Assembly (NCBI GenBank): GCA_964356135.1
Contig: CAYHGV010000068.1
Span: 1-16,315, forward strand
Direction of reading: 5' to 3'
DNA: 16,315 nt
From: CAYHGV01 sp964356135
GTDB lineage: Bacteria; Hydrothermota; Tepidihabitantia; CAYHGV01
The notes beneath the pieces are model-generated. The model had not been told where the DNA came from, did not search any database, and worked only from the letters and a program-made list of their open reading frames with translations. The position numbers and the translations under genes are program-made. The stretch's first letter is position 1; each line of letters starts with the position of its first letter. Positions 1 through 6,728 of this stretch are shown here, in pieces.

Positions 1-5
1 CACTA

Positions 6-1139
6 GTGTAGCGTCCCATAAATAACTTGACAATGAATCCTTTTTATGCTATAATATTTCATATGTGGAAATCAGCGTCAGCACTAACCGTTGCACCCGC
101 TCAATGTATAATGCTTGAACAATTAGTACGCGGGAGAAATACACCACAACAATTGGTACTGAGATGTCGTATAGTTTTAAAAGCATCTAATGGGATTTCT
201 AACAATACCATTGCTAAAGAACTTAACACTTCACGTCCAACAGTTTTATTATGGCGAAAACGTTTTGAAAACATGGGTATATCTGGACTAGAAAAAGATG
301 CTTCTCGTCCAGGTCGCAAACCAAAAATACCCAATGAAAAGATCAAACAAGTTATTGAAGCCACATTACACAGCAAACCTCCAGCAGCAACACATTGGAG
401 TGTTCGGACAATGGCAAAAGCTCAAGGACTTAGTAGAATGACAATCCATCGAATATGGAGTCGATCCCAATTGAAACCTCACTTGACAAAAACATTTAAG
501 TTAAGCAGAGACAAACATTTTGTTGAAAAATTAACAGATGTCGTGGGTCTCTATTTAAATCCACCTGATAAAGCAATTGTTTTAAGTGTAGACGAAAAAA
601 GTCAAATTCAAGCATTGGAACGGACTCAACCACTTCTTCCCTTACGTCCAAGAATACCCGAATGCCAAACGCATGATTATAAGCGTAATGGTACAACAAC
701 GTTATTTTCTGCTCTTAATGTACTTGACGGTAAAATAATCGGTAAATGTATGCCGAGACACCGTCATCAAGAATTTTTAAAATTTATCAAACTCATTGAT
801 GTTAAGATACCAAGCATAGATTTGCATCTTATTGTAGATAATTATGGTACCCATAAACATCCCAAGATATTGCGATGGCTTGATAAACATCCTCGTTTCC
901 ATTTTCACTTTACTCCAACTGCTTGCTCCTGGTTAAATCTAATTGAACGCTGGCTCAGGGAATTGACTCAAAAGCGTATCCGAAGAGGATCATTTAATAG
1001 TGTAAAAGAACTGGTTTCTGCAATTGAGGAATATATAATTGAGAATAATAAAAATCCAAAACCGTTTATCTGGACAGCTTCTGCTAAAAATATACTTGAT
1101 AAAATCTCCCATTGTAAAGAAGCGTTAGGGACACTACAC
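6..1139 (+). mobile_element. IS630-family insertion sequence, complete
   Basis: A complete 1134-bp element with imperfect terminal inverted repeats. The left end (6-21) starts GTGTAGCGTCCC and the right end read inward (1139-1124) starts GTGTAGTGTCCC, 11 of the first 12 bases matching. It is flanked by a TA dinucleotide on both sides (4-5 and 1140-1141), with C before the left TA and G after the right TA, so the rebuilt target is CTAG. IS630/Tc1-mariner elements are known to insert at TA, often within CTAG. It encodes one transposase on the plus strand and is visibly more AT-rich than the chromosome on the right of the window. It separates the 3' remnant at 1143-1323 from whatever lies left of the window. 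Confidence 0.9.
27..55 (+). promoter_or_regulatory. Consensus promoter of the IS630 transposase
   Basis: TTGACA at 27-32 and TATAAT at 50-55 are both perfect consensus with a 17-bp spacer. The -35 box lies a few bases inside the left inverted repeat. The predicted transcription start is about 62-63, on the ATG at 63, so the message is probably leaderless. Confidence 0.8.
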
Positions 1140-1142
1140 TAG
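63..1142 (+). CDS. IS630-family DDE transposase
   Basis: Catalyses cut-and-paste movement of the surrounding element. Counted from the ATG at 63 (359 aa), residues ~33-68 form the N-terminal helix-turn-helix typical of IS630 proteins. The DDE triad is visible: D177 in VDEKSQ, D259 in IVDNYGTH, and E295 in SWLNLIERW. The frame is open from a TTG at 27, but that codon is the -35 box of the promoter, so ATG 63 is chosen; family alignment starting near SALTVAPAQ agrees. No Shine-Dalgarno sequence is present. The reading frame runs through the right inverted repeat and its stop TAG (1140-1142) is made from the duplicated TA plus the flanking G. No frameshift is seen, so it is probably functional. 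Confidence 0.93.
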   Translation: MWKSASALTVAPAQCIMLEQLVRGRNTPQQLVLRCRIVLKASNGISNNTIAKELNTSRPTVLLWRKRFENMGISGLEKDASRPGRKPKIPNEKIKQVIEATLHSKPPAATHWSVRTMAKAQGLSRMTIHRIWSRSQLKPHLTKTFKLSRDKHFVEKLTDVVGLYLNPPDKAIVLSVDEKSQIQALERTQPLLPLRPRIPECQTHDYKRNGTTTLFSALNVLDGKIIGKCMPRHRHQEFLKFIKLIDVKIPSIDLHLIVDNYGTHKHPKILRWLDKHPRFHFHFTPTACSWLNLIERWLRELTQKRIRRGSFNSVKELVSAIEEYIIENNKNPKPFIWTASAKNILDKISHCKEALGTLH

Positions 1143-1323
1143 AACCCAGAGCCAAGAGCCTAGAGTCTTTTCAGTGGTCTGGGATGGCCGTGACAGTCAG
1201 GAGCATCTCCTTCCCTCGGGTATTTATTTCTGCGAACTGGTAGTTAGGAGCCAAAACTTCGTTAATAGATTAACCAGAAAGGTGTTGTTTCATTTATACG
1301 CCGGATCGTCGGGGCTGGAATGA
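1143..1323 (+). pseudogene. 3' remnant of a secreted protein gene (FlgD/T9SS-like tail) cut by the IS
   Basis: Codons in frame with GTC at 1177 read VVWDGRDSQ, then LLPSGIYFCELVV and TRKVLF, stopping at TGA 1321-1323. This is the pattern of FlgD-Ig-like or type IX-like C-terminal sorting domains (W-D-G-R-D, then S-G-I-Y-F, then T-R-K-V-L). No start codon lies between the IS and this block, and the frame continues back into the CTAG target. It therefore appears to be the end of a gene whose 5' part lies left of the window, disrupted by the IS630 insertion. The protein ends about 10 residues later than usual for such tails, which may reflect decay. The 5' coding part cannot be identified. Confidence 0.65.
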
Positions 1324-1427
1324 ATACCCCCGAACCCCAACGCACCCCGCCTTGATCCCGCCCTGCGGAGTATGATTACAATTTGGTAACAAGGTATAAG
1401 TGTCCATAAGCTCACCGATAATTTTTC

Positions 1428-1455
1428 TTGACAATGCCGCTTTACGGCTTATTTT
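1428..1455 (+). promoter_or_regulatory. Candidate promoter of the repeat protein gene
   Basis: TTGACA at 1428-1433 and TATTTT at 1450-1455, spacer 16 bp. A small GCCG/CGGC inverted repeat lies in the spacer. Initiation near 1462 would leave a leader of about 43 nt that includes the strong ribosome-binding site at 1494-1502. Confidence 0.5.
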
Positions 1456-1504
1456 GTCGTCAGGAGCCGATATGGTTTACAGAAAAACTATCGAGGGAGG
1501 AAAG

Positions 1505-2971
1505 ATGACGAGAATAAAAATATTAGGGTTAGCGGTAATGGTAATGGTGGTTGTGCTATTACCGAACAATGCACCTGCTCAACCACCAGACACCCTCTGG
1601 ACAAAAACCTATGGTTGTAGTTATTATGATTGTGGCTATTCGGTTGTGCAGACTACTGAAGGCTACATCATTGCAGGTTGGACTGGTTTTCCAAGTTCAA
1701 GTGATGTTTACCTCATCAAGACTGATGTCAATGGAGATACGCTCTGGACGAGAACTTATGGTGGGAATGGTGCTGATGTAGGCTCTTCAGTAGTGCAGAC
1801 CAGTGATGACGGTTACATCATTGCAGGCTATACTGAATCTTATGGAGTAGGAGATGAGGATGTGTATCTCATCAGGATCGATGTCAATGGCGATACGCTC
1901 TGGACCAAAACCTACGGCGGCAGTAATCTTGATATAGGCTATTCAGTGGTGCAGACGAGAGATGGCGGCTATATCATCGCAGGCTCTACTAAGTCTTTTG
2001 GAGCAGGTGTCGGTGATGTTTATCTCATCAAGACCGATGCCAAGGGAGATACACTCTGGACAAAAACCTGTGGCGGGAGTAGTGAAGATAGGGGCTTTTC
2101 AGTGGTGCAGACGAATGATGGCGGCTATATCATCGTAGGCGAGACTCATTCTTACGGAGCAGGTAGTTCAGATGTTTACCTCATCAAGACTGATGTCAAT
2201 GGAGATACGCTCTGGACGAGAACTTATGGTGGGAATGGTGCTGATGTAGGCTCTTCAGTAGTGCAGACCAGTGATGACGGTTACATCATTGCAGGCTATA
2301 CTGAATCTTATGGAGTAGGAGATGAGGATGTGTATCTCATCAGGATCGATGTCAATGGCGATACGCTCTGGACCAAAACCTACGGCGGCAGTAATCTTGA
2401 TATAGGCTATTCAGTGGTGCAGACGAGAGATGGCGGCTATATCATCGCAGGCTCTACTAAGTCTTTTGGAGCAGGTGTCGGTGATGTTTATCTCATCAAG
2501 ACCGATGCCAAGGGAGATACACTCTGGACAAAAACCTGTGGCGGCAGTAAGTGGGATTACGGCTATTCGGTAAGACAGACCAGCGACGGTGGCTATGTCA
2601 TCGCTGGTTTAACTTTTTCTTATGGAATTGGGATACCCAATTGGTCAAATGTTTATCTTATCAGATTAGGCCCAGAGACAGGTATAGAGGAAAATTCAAA
2701 TCTCACAGTGAGGAGTCCAAATCTGCACTTCGGTCAAAATCCATTCTCCACGACAACGACCATCAGTTATCAAATCCCTGCAAGGAGTGAGATCTCGTTA
2801 AGCGTCTACGATATAACCGGACGAGAAATCAAGAGATTGGTGGATGGTGTGCAGGAACGGGGAGATTACCACCTCCAACTGGATATGACTTGCTATGCTC
2901 AGGGAGTCTATTTTATTAACCTTACTGCTGGGAAGGTAAGGAGCGTGAAGAAGGTTATAGTTTTGCGGTAA
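1505..2971 (+). CDS. Secreted seven-repeat (beta-propeller-like) protein with C-terminal sorting domain
   Basis: A 488-aa exported protein. The ATG at 1505 is chosen over upstream in-frame codons because GGGAGGAAAG directly precedes it and it begins a clear signal peptide (MTRIK, a hydrophobic core, then NNAPAQ). Seven tandem repeats follow, each opening DTLWTKTYGGS and containing GYSVVQTxDGGYIIAG and DVYLIKTD. They start at 1589, 1736, 1892, 2048, 2204, 2360 and 2516 and are 49-56 residues long. Seven units would suit a closed seven-bladed propeller (inference). The last ~85 residues (FGQNPFSTTTTISY, VYDITGREIK, GVYFINL, KKVIVLR) are a FlgD-Ig/type IX-like C-terminal sorting domain, so the protein is probably cell-surface or secreted. 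Ligand and function are unknown. Repeats 5-6 are exact copies of repeats 2-3. Confidence 0.85.
   Translation: MTRIKILGLAVMVMVVVLLPNNAPAQPPDTLWTKTYGCSYYDCGYSVVQTTEGYIIAGWTGFPSSSDVYLIKTDVNGDTLWTRTYGGNGADVGSSVVQTSDDGYIIAGYTESYGVGDEDVYLIRIDVNGDTLWTKTYGGSNLDIGYSVVQTRDGGYIIAGSTKSFGAGVGDVYLIKTDAKGDTLWTKTCGGSSEDRGFSVVQTNDGGYIIVGETHSYGAGSSDVYLIKTDVNGDTLWTRTYGGNGADVGSSVVQTSDDGYIIAGYTESYGVGDEDVYLIRIDVNGDTLWTKTYGGSNLDIGYSVVQTRDGGYIIAGSTKSFGAGVGDVYLIKTDAKGDTLWTKTCGGSKWDYGYSVRQTSDGGYVIAGLTFSYGIGIPNWSNVYLIRLGPETGIEENSNLTVRSPNLHFGQNPFSTTTTISYQIPARSEISLSVYDITGREIKRLVDGVQERGDYHLQLDMTCYAQGVYFINLTAGKVRSVKKVIVLR
1703..2076 (+). repeat. 374-bp perfect direct repeat, copy 1 (inside the repeat protein gene)
   Basis: Identical by eye at every position to 2171-2544, at an offset of 468 bp (156 codons, three protein repeats). 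Identity stops sharply at both ends, within protein repeats 1 and 4. Confidence 0.9.
2171..2544 (+). repeat. 374-bp perfect direct repeat, copy 2
   Basis: Second copy of the 1703-2076 block. The 94 bp between the copies (2077-2170) encodes most of repeat 4 and is not identical to the matching parts of repeats 1 or 7. Confidence 0.9.
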
Positions 2972-3000
2972 TGGAATTTCAGTGAAAGTATGGAAGAGAC

Positions 3001-3096
3001 CAAAAAAGGAGAGAGGCTGTAAACTGTTTAGACTTTGGGCACATTTTGGGCACACCTGAGGGACACGAAGGCACTCAACCCCCGAAACCTCTTTGA
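3001..3096 (+). pseudogene. C-terminal remnant of a second, diverged tyrosine integrase
   Basis: Codons from 3001 read QKRREAVNCLDFGHILGTPE, then GHEGTQPPKPL and stop TGA (3094-3096). This matches the end of the intact integrase at 8399-9448 (ERKAINRLDFGHILGTTE, then RDEGTQPPKPL). Between 3013 and 3064 about nine of 52 bases differ, whereas 3065-3149 is identical to the other copy. Nothing recognisable as integrase lies upstream; the preceding gene stops at 2971. It sits outside the left attachment core, where only chromosomal DNA is expected, so it is best read as the leftover right end of an earlier related element at the same tRNA gene. Confidence 0.75.
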
Positions 3097-3149
3097 TTAT
3101 CAATGGGCGGTAAAGGAGTTGAACCTTTGACCTCTGGTATGTGAGACCA
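3065..3149. repeat. Left attachment site (attL): 85-bp direct repeat with tRNA 3' half
   Basis: 85 bases identical to 9417-9501, offset 6352 bp. It contains the 3' half of tRNA-Val on the minus strand (3104-3149: discriminator, acceptor, T-arm, variable loop, anticodon arm). After 3149 the sequence departs from the tRNA. The anticodon loop ATGTGAG (3139-3145) is flanked by the anticodon-stem inverted repeat and is the likely 7-bp strand-exchange region. Confidence 0.88.
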
Positions 3150-3216
3150 AAGACACCGTTTTAGCTAAGTCTTCGTAAAGTAGGCACTTGCCCGAAGGTC
3201 TAAGTAAATCAAGGGG

Positions 3217-3234
3217 ATAGTGGATTCCCACTAT
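3217..3234. other. Hairpin near the left end of the element
   Basis: ATAGTGG (3217-3223) and CCACTAT (3228-3234) form a 7-bp stem with loop ATTC. Imperfect ATTATCCCC/ATTATTTAC-like short repeats follow to about 3265. The hairpin lies between the crossover site and the arm-type sites, where host bending proteins often act in such att regions (inference). No gene is seen in 2972-3380 apart from the integrase remnant. Confidence 0.4.
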
Positions 3235-3272
3235 TTCCATTATCCCCATTATTTACACTATTTACGGGTTCG

Positions 3273-3304
3273 GATGGGCACATTTTGGGCACACTTTGGG
3301 CACA
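3273..3304 (+). promoter_or_regulatory. Integrase arm-type sites, left (P') arm: three 11-bp-spaced repeats
   Basis: GATGGGCACA (3273-3282), TTTGGGCACA (3284-3293) and TTTGGGCACA (3295-3304) are directly repeated with exactly 11-bp periodicity. The same decamer occurs twice, also 11 bp apart, at the other end of the element (9386-9406). Short direct repeats on both sides of an attachment core are the pattern bound by the N-terminal arm-binding domain of lambda-type integrases. Confidence 0.7.
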
Positions 3305-3328
3305 GGGTTATTGAGGTTAGATTTTGGG

Positions 3329-3355
3329 AATTTGTAAAACAAATTAAAACAAATT
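3329..3355. promoter_or_regulatory. Candidate operator: inverted plus tandem repeat before the first element gene
   Basis: AATTTGT (3329-3335) and ACAAATT (3339-3345) are a perfect 7-bp inverted repeat around AAA. The right half is part of a tandem decamer AAAACAAATT at 3336-3345 and 3346-3355. It lies 26-52 bp upstream of the ATG at 3381, where a regulator would act. No clear promoter boxes could be fixed here. Confidence 0.4.
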
Positions 3356-3380
3356 CGTCGAAAGCTGAGGAGGTCTAAAA

Positions 3381-3683
3381 ATGTCAAAGAGAGGAAACCC
3401 TAACTGGAGAAAAGGGCAGAGCGGAAACCCCAACGGCAGACCCAGGGTACCGGAAATTGAGGCGCTTCGGGAAGCCATTGAGACGGTAGAAAGGCGAAAA
3501 AAGAAAAAGCTATTCATTCACCTGGTCGAGCAAGCCTTTAAAGACAAGACCGTCCTCATCGCTCTGGTTAGAAAAATAATACCGGATAGACAGGTCGAGG
3601 AGGAGGAGCGACCGGTTACGCCTGGAGCAATCAAACAAATAATTTTCACAACACAACGGCGTAAGGACGAACCAGAGGGTTGA
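3381..3683 (+). CDS. DUF5681-like small basic protein
   Basis: A 100-aa basic protein of unknown function. Its first ~25 residues (RGNPNWRKGQSGNPNGRPR) are the signature of the DUF5681 family, a short Gly/Asn/Arg-rich motif seen in phage and mobile-element proteins. The remainder is helical and charged, with RRKKKKLFIHLVEQAF at ~38-53 and DKTVLIALVRKIIPDRQ further on. GAGGAGGT (3367-3374) is a strong ribosome-binding site 6 nt before the ATG. It is the first gene of the element, 69 bp ahead of the restriction-modification gene, with a possible operator upstream. A DNA-binding or regulatory role is plausible from charge and position only. In phages such proteins may sit beside terminase genes, but none is present. 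Confidence 0.75.
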   Translation: MSKRGNPNWRKGQSGNPNGRPRVPEIEALREAIETVERRKKKKLFIHLVEQAFKDKTVLIALVRKIIPDRQVEEEERPVTPGAIKQIIFTTQRRKDEPEG

Positions 3684-3752
3684 GGTTGAGCAAGTCTTAG
3701 TTTAATTTGACCGGCTATTGACGGTCTTATTTTTTAGGGGTAAGATTCCGCT

Positions 3753-6617
3753 ATGAGCAACCTTAATGAGGCTAAGACCTTGCTCAATTCCCTGATAGAC
3801 CGCTATAAAAAACTTAAAGAGACTGGCTCAATCAAGCAATACGACGAAGCGAACACCTGTAAAGATTTTATCCTACCGCTTTTTGAACTCTTAGGGTGGA
3901 ATGTTTACGACCGTGCTGAGGTAACAGCCCAGGCGCAAGCCTCAAAGGGTAAGGTGGACTATGCCTTTTGTATCCAGGGCATCCCTAAATTCTTTTTAGA
4001 AGCCAAAGCCTTAAAAGCGGATTTAGACAATCCCCGTTGGGCTGAACAGACGATAAACTACGCCTGGCACAAAGGGGTAGTATGGGCAGTCCTCAGCGAT
4101 TTTGAAGCGCTGAAGGTCTTTAATGCTGAATTGCTGACCACAAGCCCCCAGGAGAGCCTCTTATTTGAACTTAAATGGATGGACTATGTAGACCGGTTTG
4201 ACCAGCTCTATCTATTGTCAAAAGAAGCCCTCTTAGAGAACCGGTTAGACCAAGAGGCTGAGCGGTGGCATAAGAAAAAGACCAAAATTCCGGTCAATGA
4301 ACGGCTCTTACAGGATATGATGACCTGGCGGCGGCTCCTTGCAACCAGTATCCGGCGCTCCCACCCTAAACTATCCGATGAGGAGCTTGACGAGGCGATT
4401 CAGCGGATTTTAGACCGGCTTATCTTTATCCGCACCTGCGAAGACCGAGGGATTGAGCCAGCGGTCTTACAGCCTATCATAAGGGAATGGCGCTCTAACT
4501 TAAAAAAGATATTCCGTAACTTTGACTCCGGCTATAACTCCCAGATATTCGCTCCTCATCTCTGCGAAGACCTAAGCATTGAAACCGAGGTCTTAGAGGA
4601 GATAATCAACGGTCTTTATGAGACCAAAGACCGGTCTATCCGTTATGACTTCTCAGCCATTGACGCCGATGTTTTAGGCTCAATGTATGAGCAGTATTTA
4701 GGACATATCCTTAAAAAGACCCCGAAGCGGGCAATCGTCCACGAGAAGCACCAGCACCGCAAGGAGATGGGGATTTACTACACCCCGAAGTATATCGTTG
4801 ACTATATCGTCAAAAACACGGTCGGCGCTTTACTCAAAGAAAAATCCTACCAGGAGGCGGTCAACTTAAAGATTTTAGACCCTGCCTGCGGTTCGGGTTC
4901 GTTCTTAATCAGAGCCTTTGAGGAGATGGATAGCTACCTGAAAGAGAAGCGGAGCCAAAAGGGTGAGGAGTTTGACTATTTTCGCCGGATGGAGATTCTC
5001 AACCGTAACCTTTACGGCGTGGACTTAGACCGGCAGGCGGTAGAAATAGCTCAGTTGAATCTCTTAATCAAAGCCGTCGAAGGTCGTCAACTCCTACCGG
5101 TCTTAAAAAACATCCGTCAAGGCAACTCCCTAATCTCCGGCGATGAGGATGAGCTAAAAAAATACTTTGGCAAGGACTGGCAGCAAAAACACCCATTCAA
5201 CTGGGAAAAAGAATTTCCCGAAGTATTCAAAGACGGCGGATTCGATGTAGTTATTGGCAATCCGCCTTATGTTAGACAGGAAGGACTCGGCGATGACAAA
5301 GACTTTTTTGAGAACCTCTACCAGGTCTATGCAGGGACAGCCGACCTTTACTCTTACTTTATCGAAAGGGGGATGAACTTACTCCGTGAAGGTGGTGTAT
5401 ATGGGATTATCGTAGCCAACAAGTGGCTCCGTGCCAACTACGGAGCGCCTCTTAGACGCTGGCTGAAAGGTTGGCGAGTAAAAGAGATTGTGGACTTTGG
5501 AGACTTACCAGTGTTTGAATCGGCAACTACCTACCCTTGCCTGCTTTTTGTTACAAAGGCTAAACCGATAAAAGAGTTTGTATCGGCAAAAATTGACACC
5601 CTCGGTTTTAACGACCTCGGCGAATATATAAGCAAGAAAAGATACAAAGTTGACCAATCGACCTTGAGCGATAAAGGTTGGTCGCTTGCCGATTCGACAA
5701 CCGATAACCTACTCTCAAAACTCAAGTCAACAGGCATCCCACTCGTCGAATATGTTAAGGGTAAGATTTACAGAGGGATTCTAACCGGACTTAATAAGGC
5801 ATTTGTTATTGACGCTGAGACCCGTAACCGGCTAATCAAAGAAGACCCGAAAAGCAAAGAACTAATCAAACCATTCTTAGTTGGGGCAGATATAAAAAGG
5901 TATGAGACTCTTTCACCAGAGCGATTCCTGATATTTGCACGGAGAGGGATTAACATTAAACAATATCCTGCGGTAGAACGCTACTTGAGCAATTTTAGGA
6001 AACAATTAACGCCGATGCCAAAAAACTGGGACGAGAAAAAAAGCGGAAAATGGCAGGGACGCAAACCTGGCGCTTATGAGTGGTATGAAATACAGGACAC
6101 CATTGGCTATTACGAGGAGTTTGAAAAAAACAAAATAATCTATCCGAACATTTGTAAAAGACCTGAATTTACTTTCGATAACTTTGGGTTTTATACCAAC
6201 CAGAAATGTTTTATCATACCAGAAGCCGATAAATATCTTTTAGGTCTCCTGAATAGCTCAGTTACATTTTTTCTATTCCGTTCAATTCTTCCTAAGCTCC
6301 GAGGTGACTTCTACGAACCGAGTTATGTTTACTTTAAAGATTTTCCCATCCGCACAATAGACCTCAACAATAAAGACGACAAAGCGATTCACGACCGTTT
6401 TGTTAAGTTGGTTGACTCGATGCTCGACCTCAACAAGCAGCTCCAAAAGACTACCCCGAACACAGACCGGTGGCACAGCTTAAAAAAGGAGATTGAAAAA
6501 ACAGATACCGCCATTGACCAGGCTGTTTATGACCTCTATTCGATAACCGATGAGGAACGGAAAATAATTGAACAGACCTGCTCAACCGAAGACCATTTAG
6601 AGGAAACACTAAGGTAA
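3753..6617 (+). CDS. Type IIG (Eco57I-like) single-chain restriction-modification enzyme
   Basis: 954 aa combining nuclease, N6-adenine methyltransferase and target recognition. N-terminal PD-(D/E)xK nuclease: D69 in KVDYAF and E83-A-K85 in FLEAKAL, preceded by LPLFELLGW. A helical connector spans ~170-330. Methyltransferase: motif X GIYYTPKYIVDYIV (340-353), AdoMet motif I DPACGSG (376-382) and catalytic motif IV NPPY (503-506). The C-terminal TaqI-like specificity region (~650-860) contains RGILTGLNKAF, IKPFLVGADIKRYE, FYTNQKCFII and GLLNSSVTFFLF. A charged, coiled-coil-like tail (~885-930) ends the chain. All catalytic residues are present and length is normal for type IIG. Both activities in one chain mean no separate methylase or specificity gene is needed. 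BREX PglX is related but lacks this N-terminal nuclease and normally sits among brx/pgl genes, absent here. Confidence 0.88.
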   Translation: MSNLNEAKTLLNSLIDRYKKLKETGSIKQYDEANTCKDFILPLFELLGWNVYDRAEVTAQAQASKGKVDYAFCIQGIPKFFLEAKALKADLDNPRWAEQTINYAWHKGVVWAVLSDFEALKVFNAELLTTSPQESLLFELKWMDYVDRFDQLYLLSKEALLENRLDQEAERWHKKKTKIPVNERLLQDMMTWRRLLATSIRRSHPKLSDEELDEAIQRILDRLIFIRTCEDRGIEPAVLQPIIREWRSNLKKIFRNFDSGYNSQIFAPHLCEDLSIETEVLEEIINGLYETKDRSIRYDFSAIDADVLGSMYEQYLGHILKKTPKRAIVHEKHQHRKEMGIYYTPKYIVDYIVKNTVGALLKEKSYQEAVNLKILDPACGSGSFLIRAFEEMDSYLKEKRSQKGEEFDYFRRMEILNRNLYGVDLDRQAVEIAQLNLLIKAVEGRQLLPVLKNIRQGNSLISGDEDELKKYFGKDWQQKHPFNWEKEFPEVFKDGGFDVVIGNPPYVRQEGLGDDKDFFENLYQVYAGTADLYSYFIERGMNLLREGGVYGIIVANKWLRANYGAPLRRWLKGWRVKEIVDFGDLPVFESATTYPCLLFVTKAKPIKEFVSAKIDTLGFNDLGEYISKKRYKVDQSTLSDKGWSLADSTTDNLLSKLKSTGIPLVEYVKGKIYRGILTGLNKAFVIDAETRNRLIKEDPKSKELIKPFLVGADIKRYETLSPERFLIFARRGINIKQYPAVERYLSNFRKQLTPMPKNWDEKKSGKWQGRKPGAYEWYEIQDTIGYYEEFEKNKIIYPNICKRPEFTFDNFGFYTNQKCFIIPEADKYLLGLLNSSVTFFLFRSILPKLRGDFYEPSYVYFKDFPIRTIDLNNKDDKAIHDRFVKLVDSMLDLNKQLQKTTPNTDRWHSLKKEIEKTDTAIDQAVYDLYSITDEERKIIEQTCSTEDHLEETLR

Positions 6618-6728
6618 CACCTAACGGAGTAGGCAGAAATTATTTACCGTCCTAAAACCAAATATCTTCCCCGATTAAGGGTTCTTAAAATTACATATAT
6701 AGAACATCCCGCGAAATACTGGCGTGCT

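Noticed and set aside
1..5. Second tandem IS630 copy to the left (CACTA matches an IS right end)
   Set aside because: Only five bases are visible; they also fit an ordinary CTAG target, which the right flank supports.
27..62. TTG start for the IS transposase
   Set aside because: The TTG is part of the perfect -35 box TTGACA and the -10 box lies downstream of it, so it cannot be in the message.
1400..1504. Upstream extension of the repeat protein
   Set aside because: A strong ribosome-binding site and a clean signal peptide start at 1505; the extension would bury the signal peptide and overlaps the promoter.
3753..6617. BREX PglX methyltransferase
   Set aside because: An N-terminal PD-(D/E)xK nuclease is visible, and no pglZ, brxC or other BREX genes are nearby.
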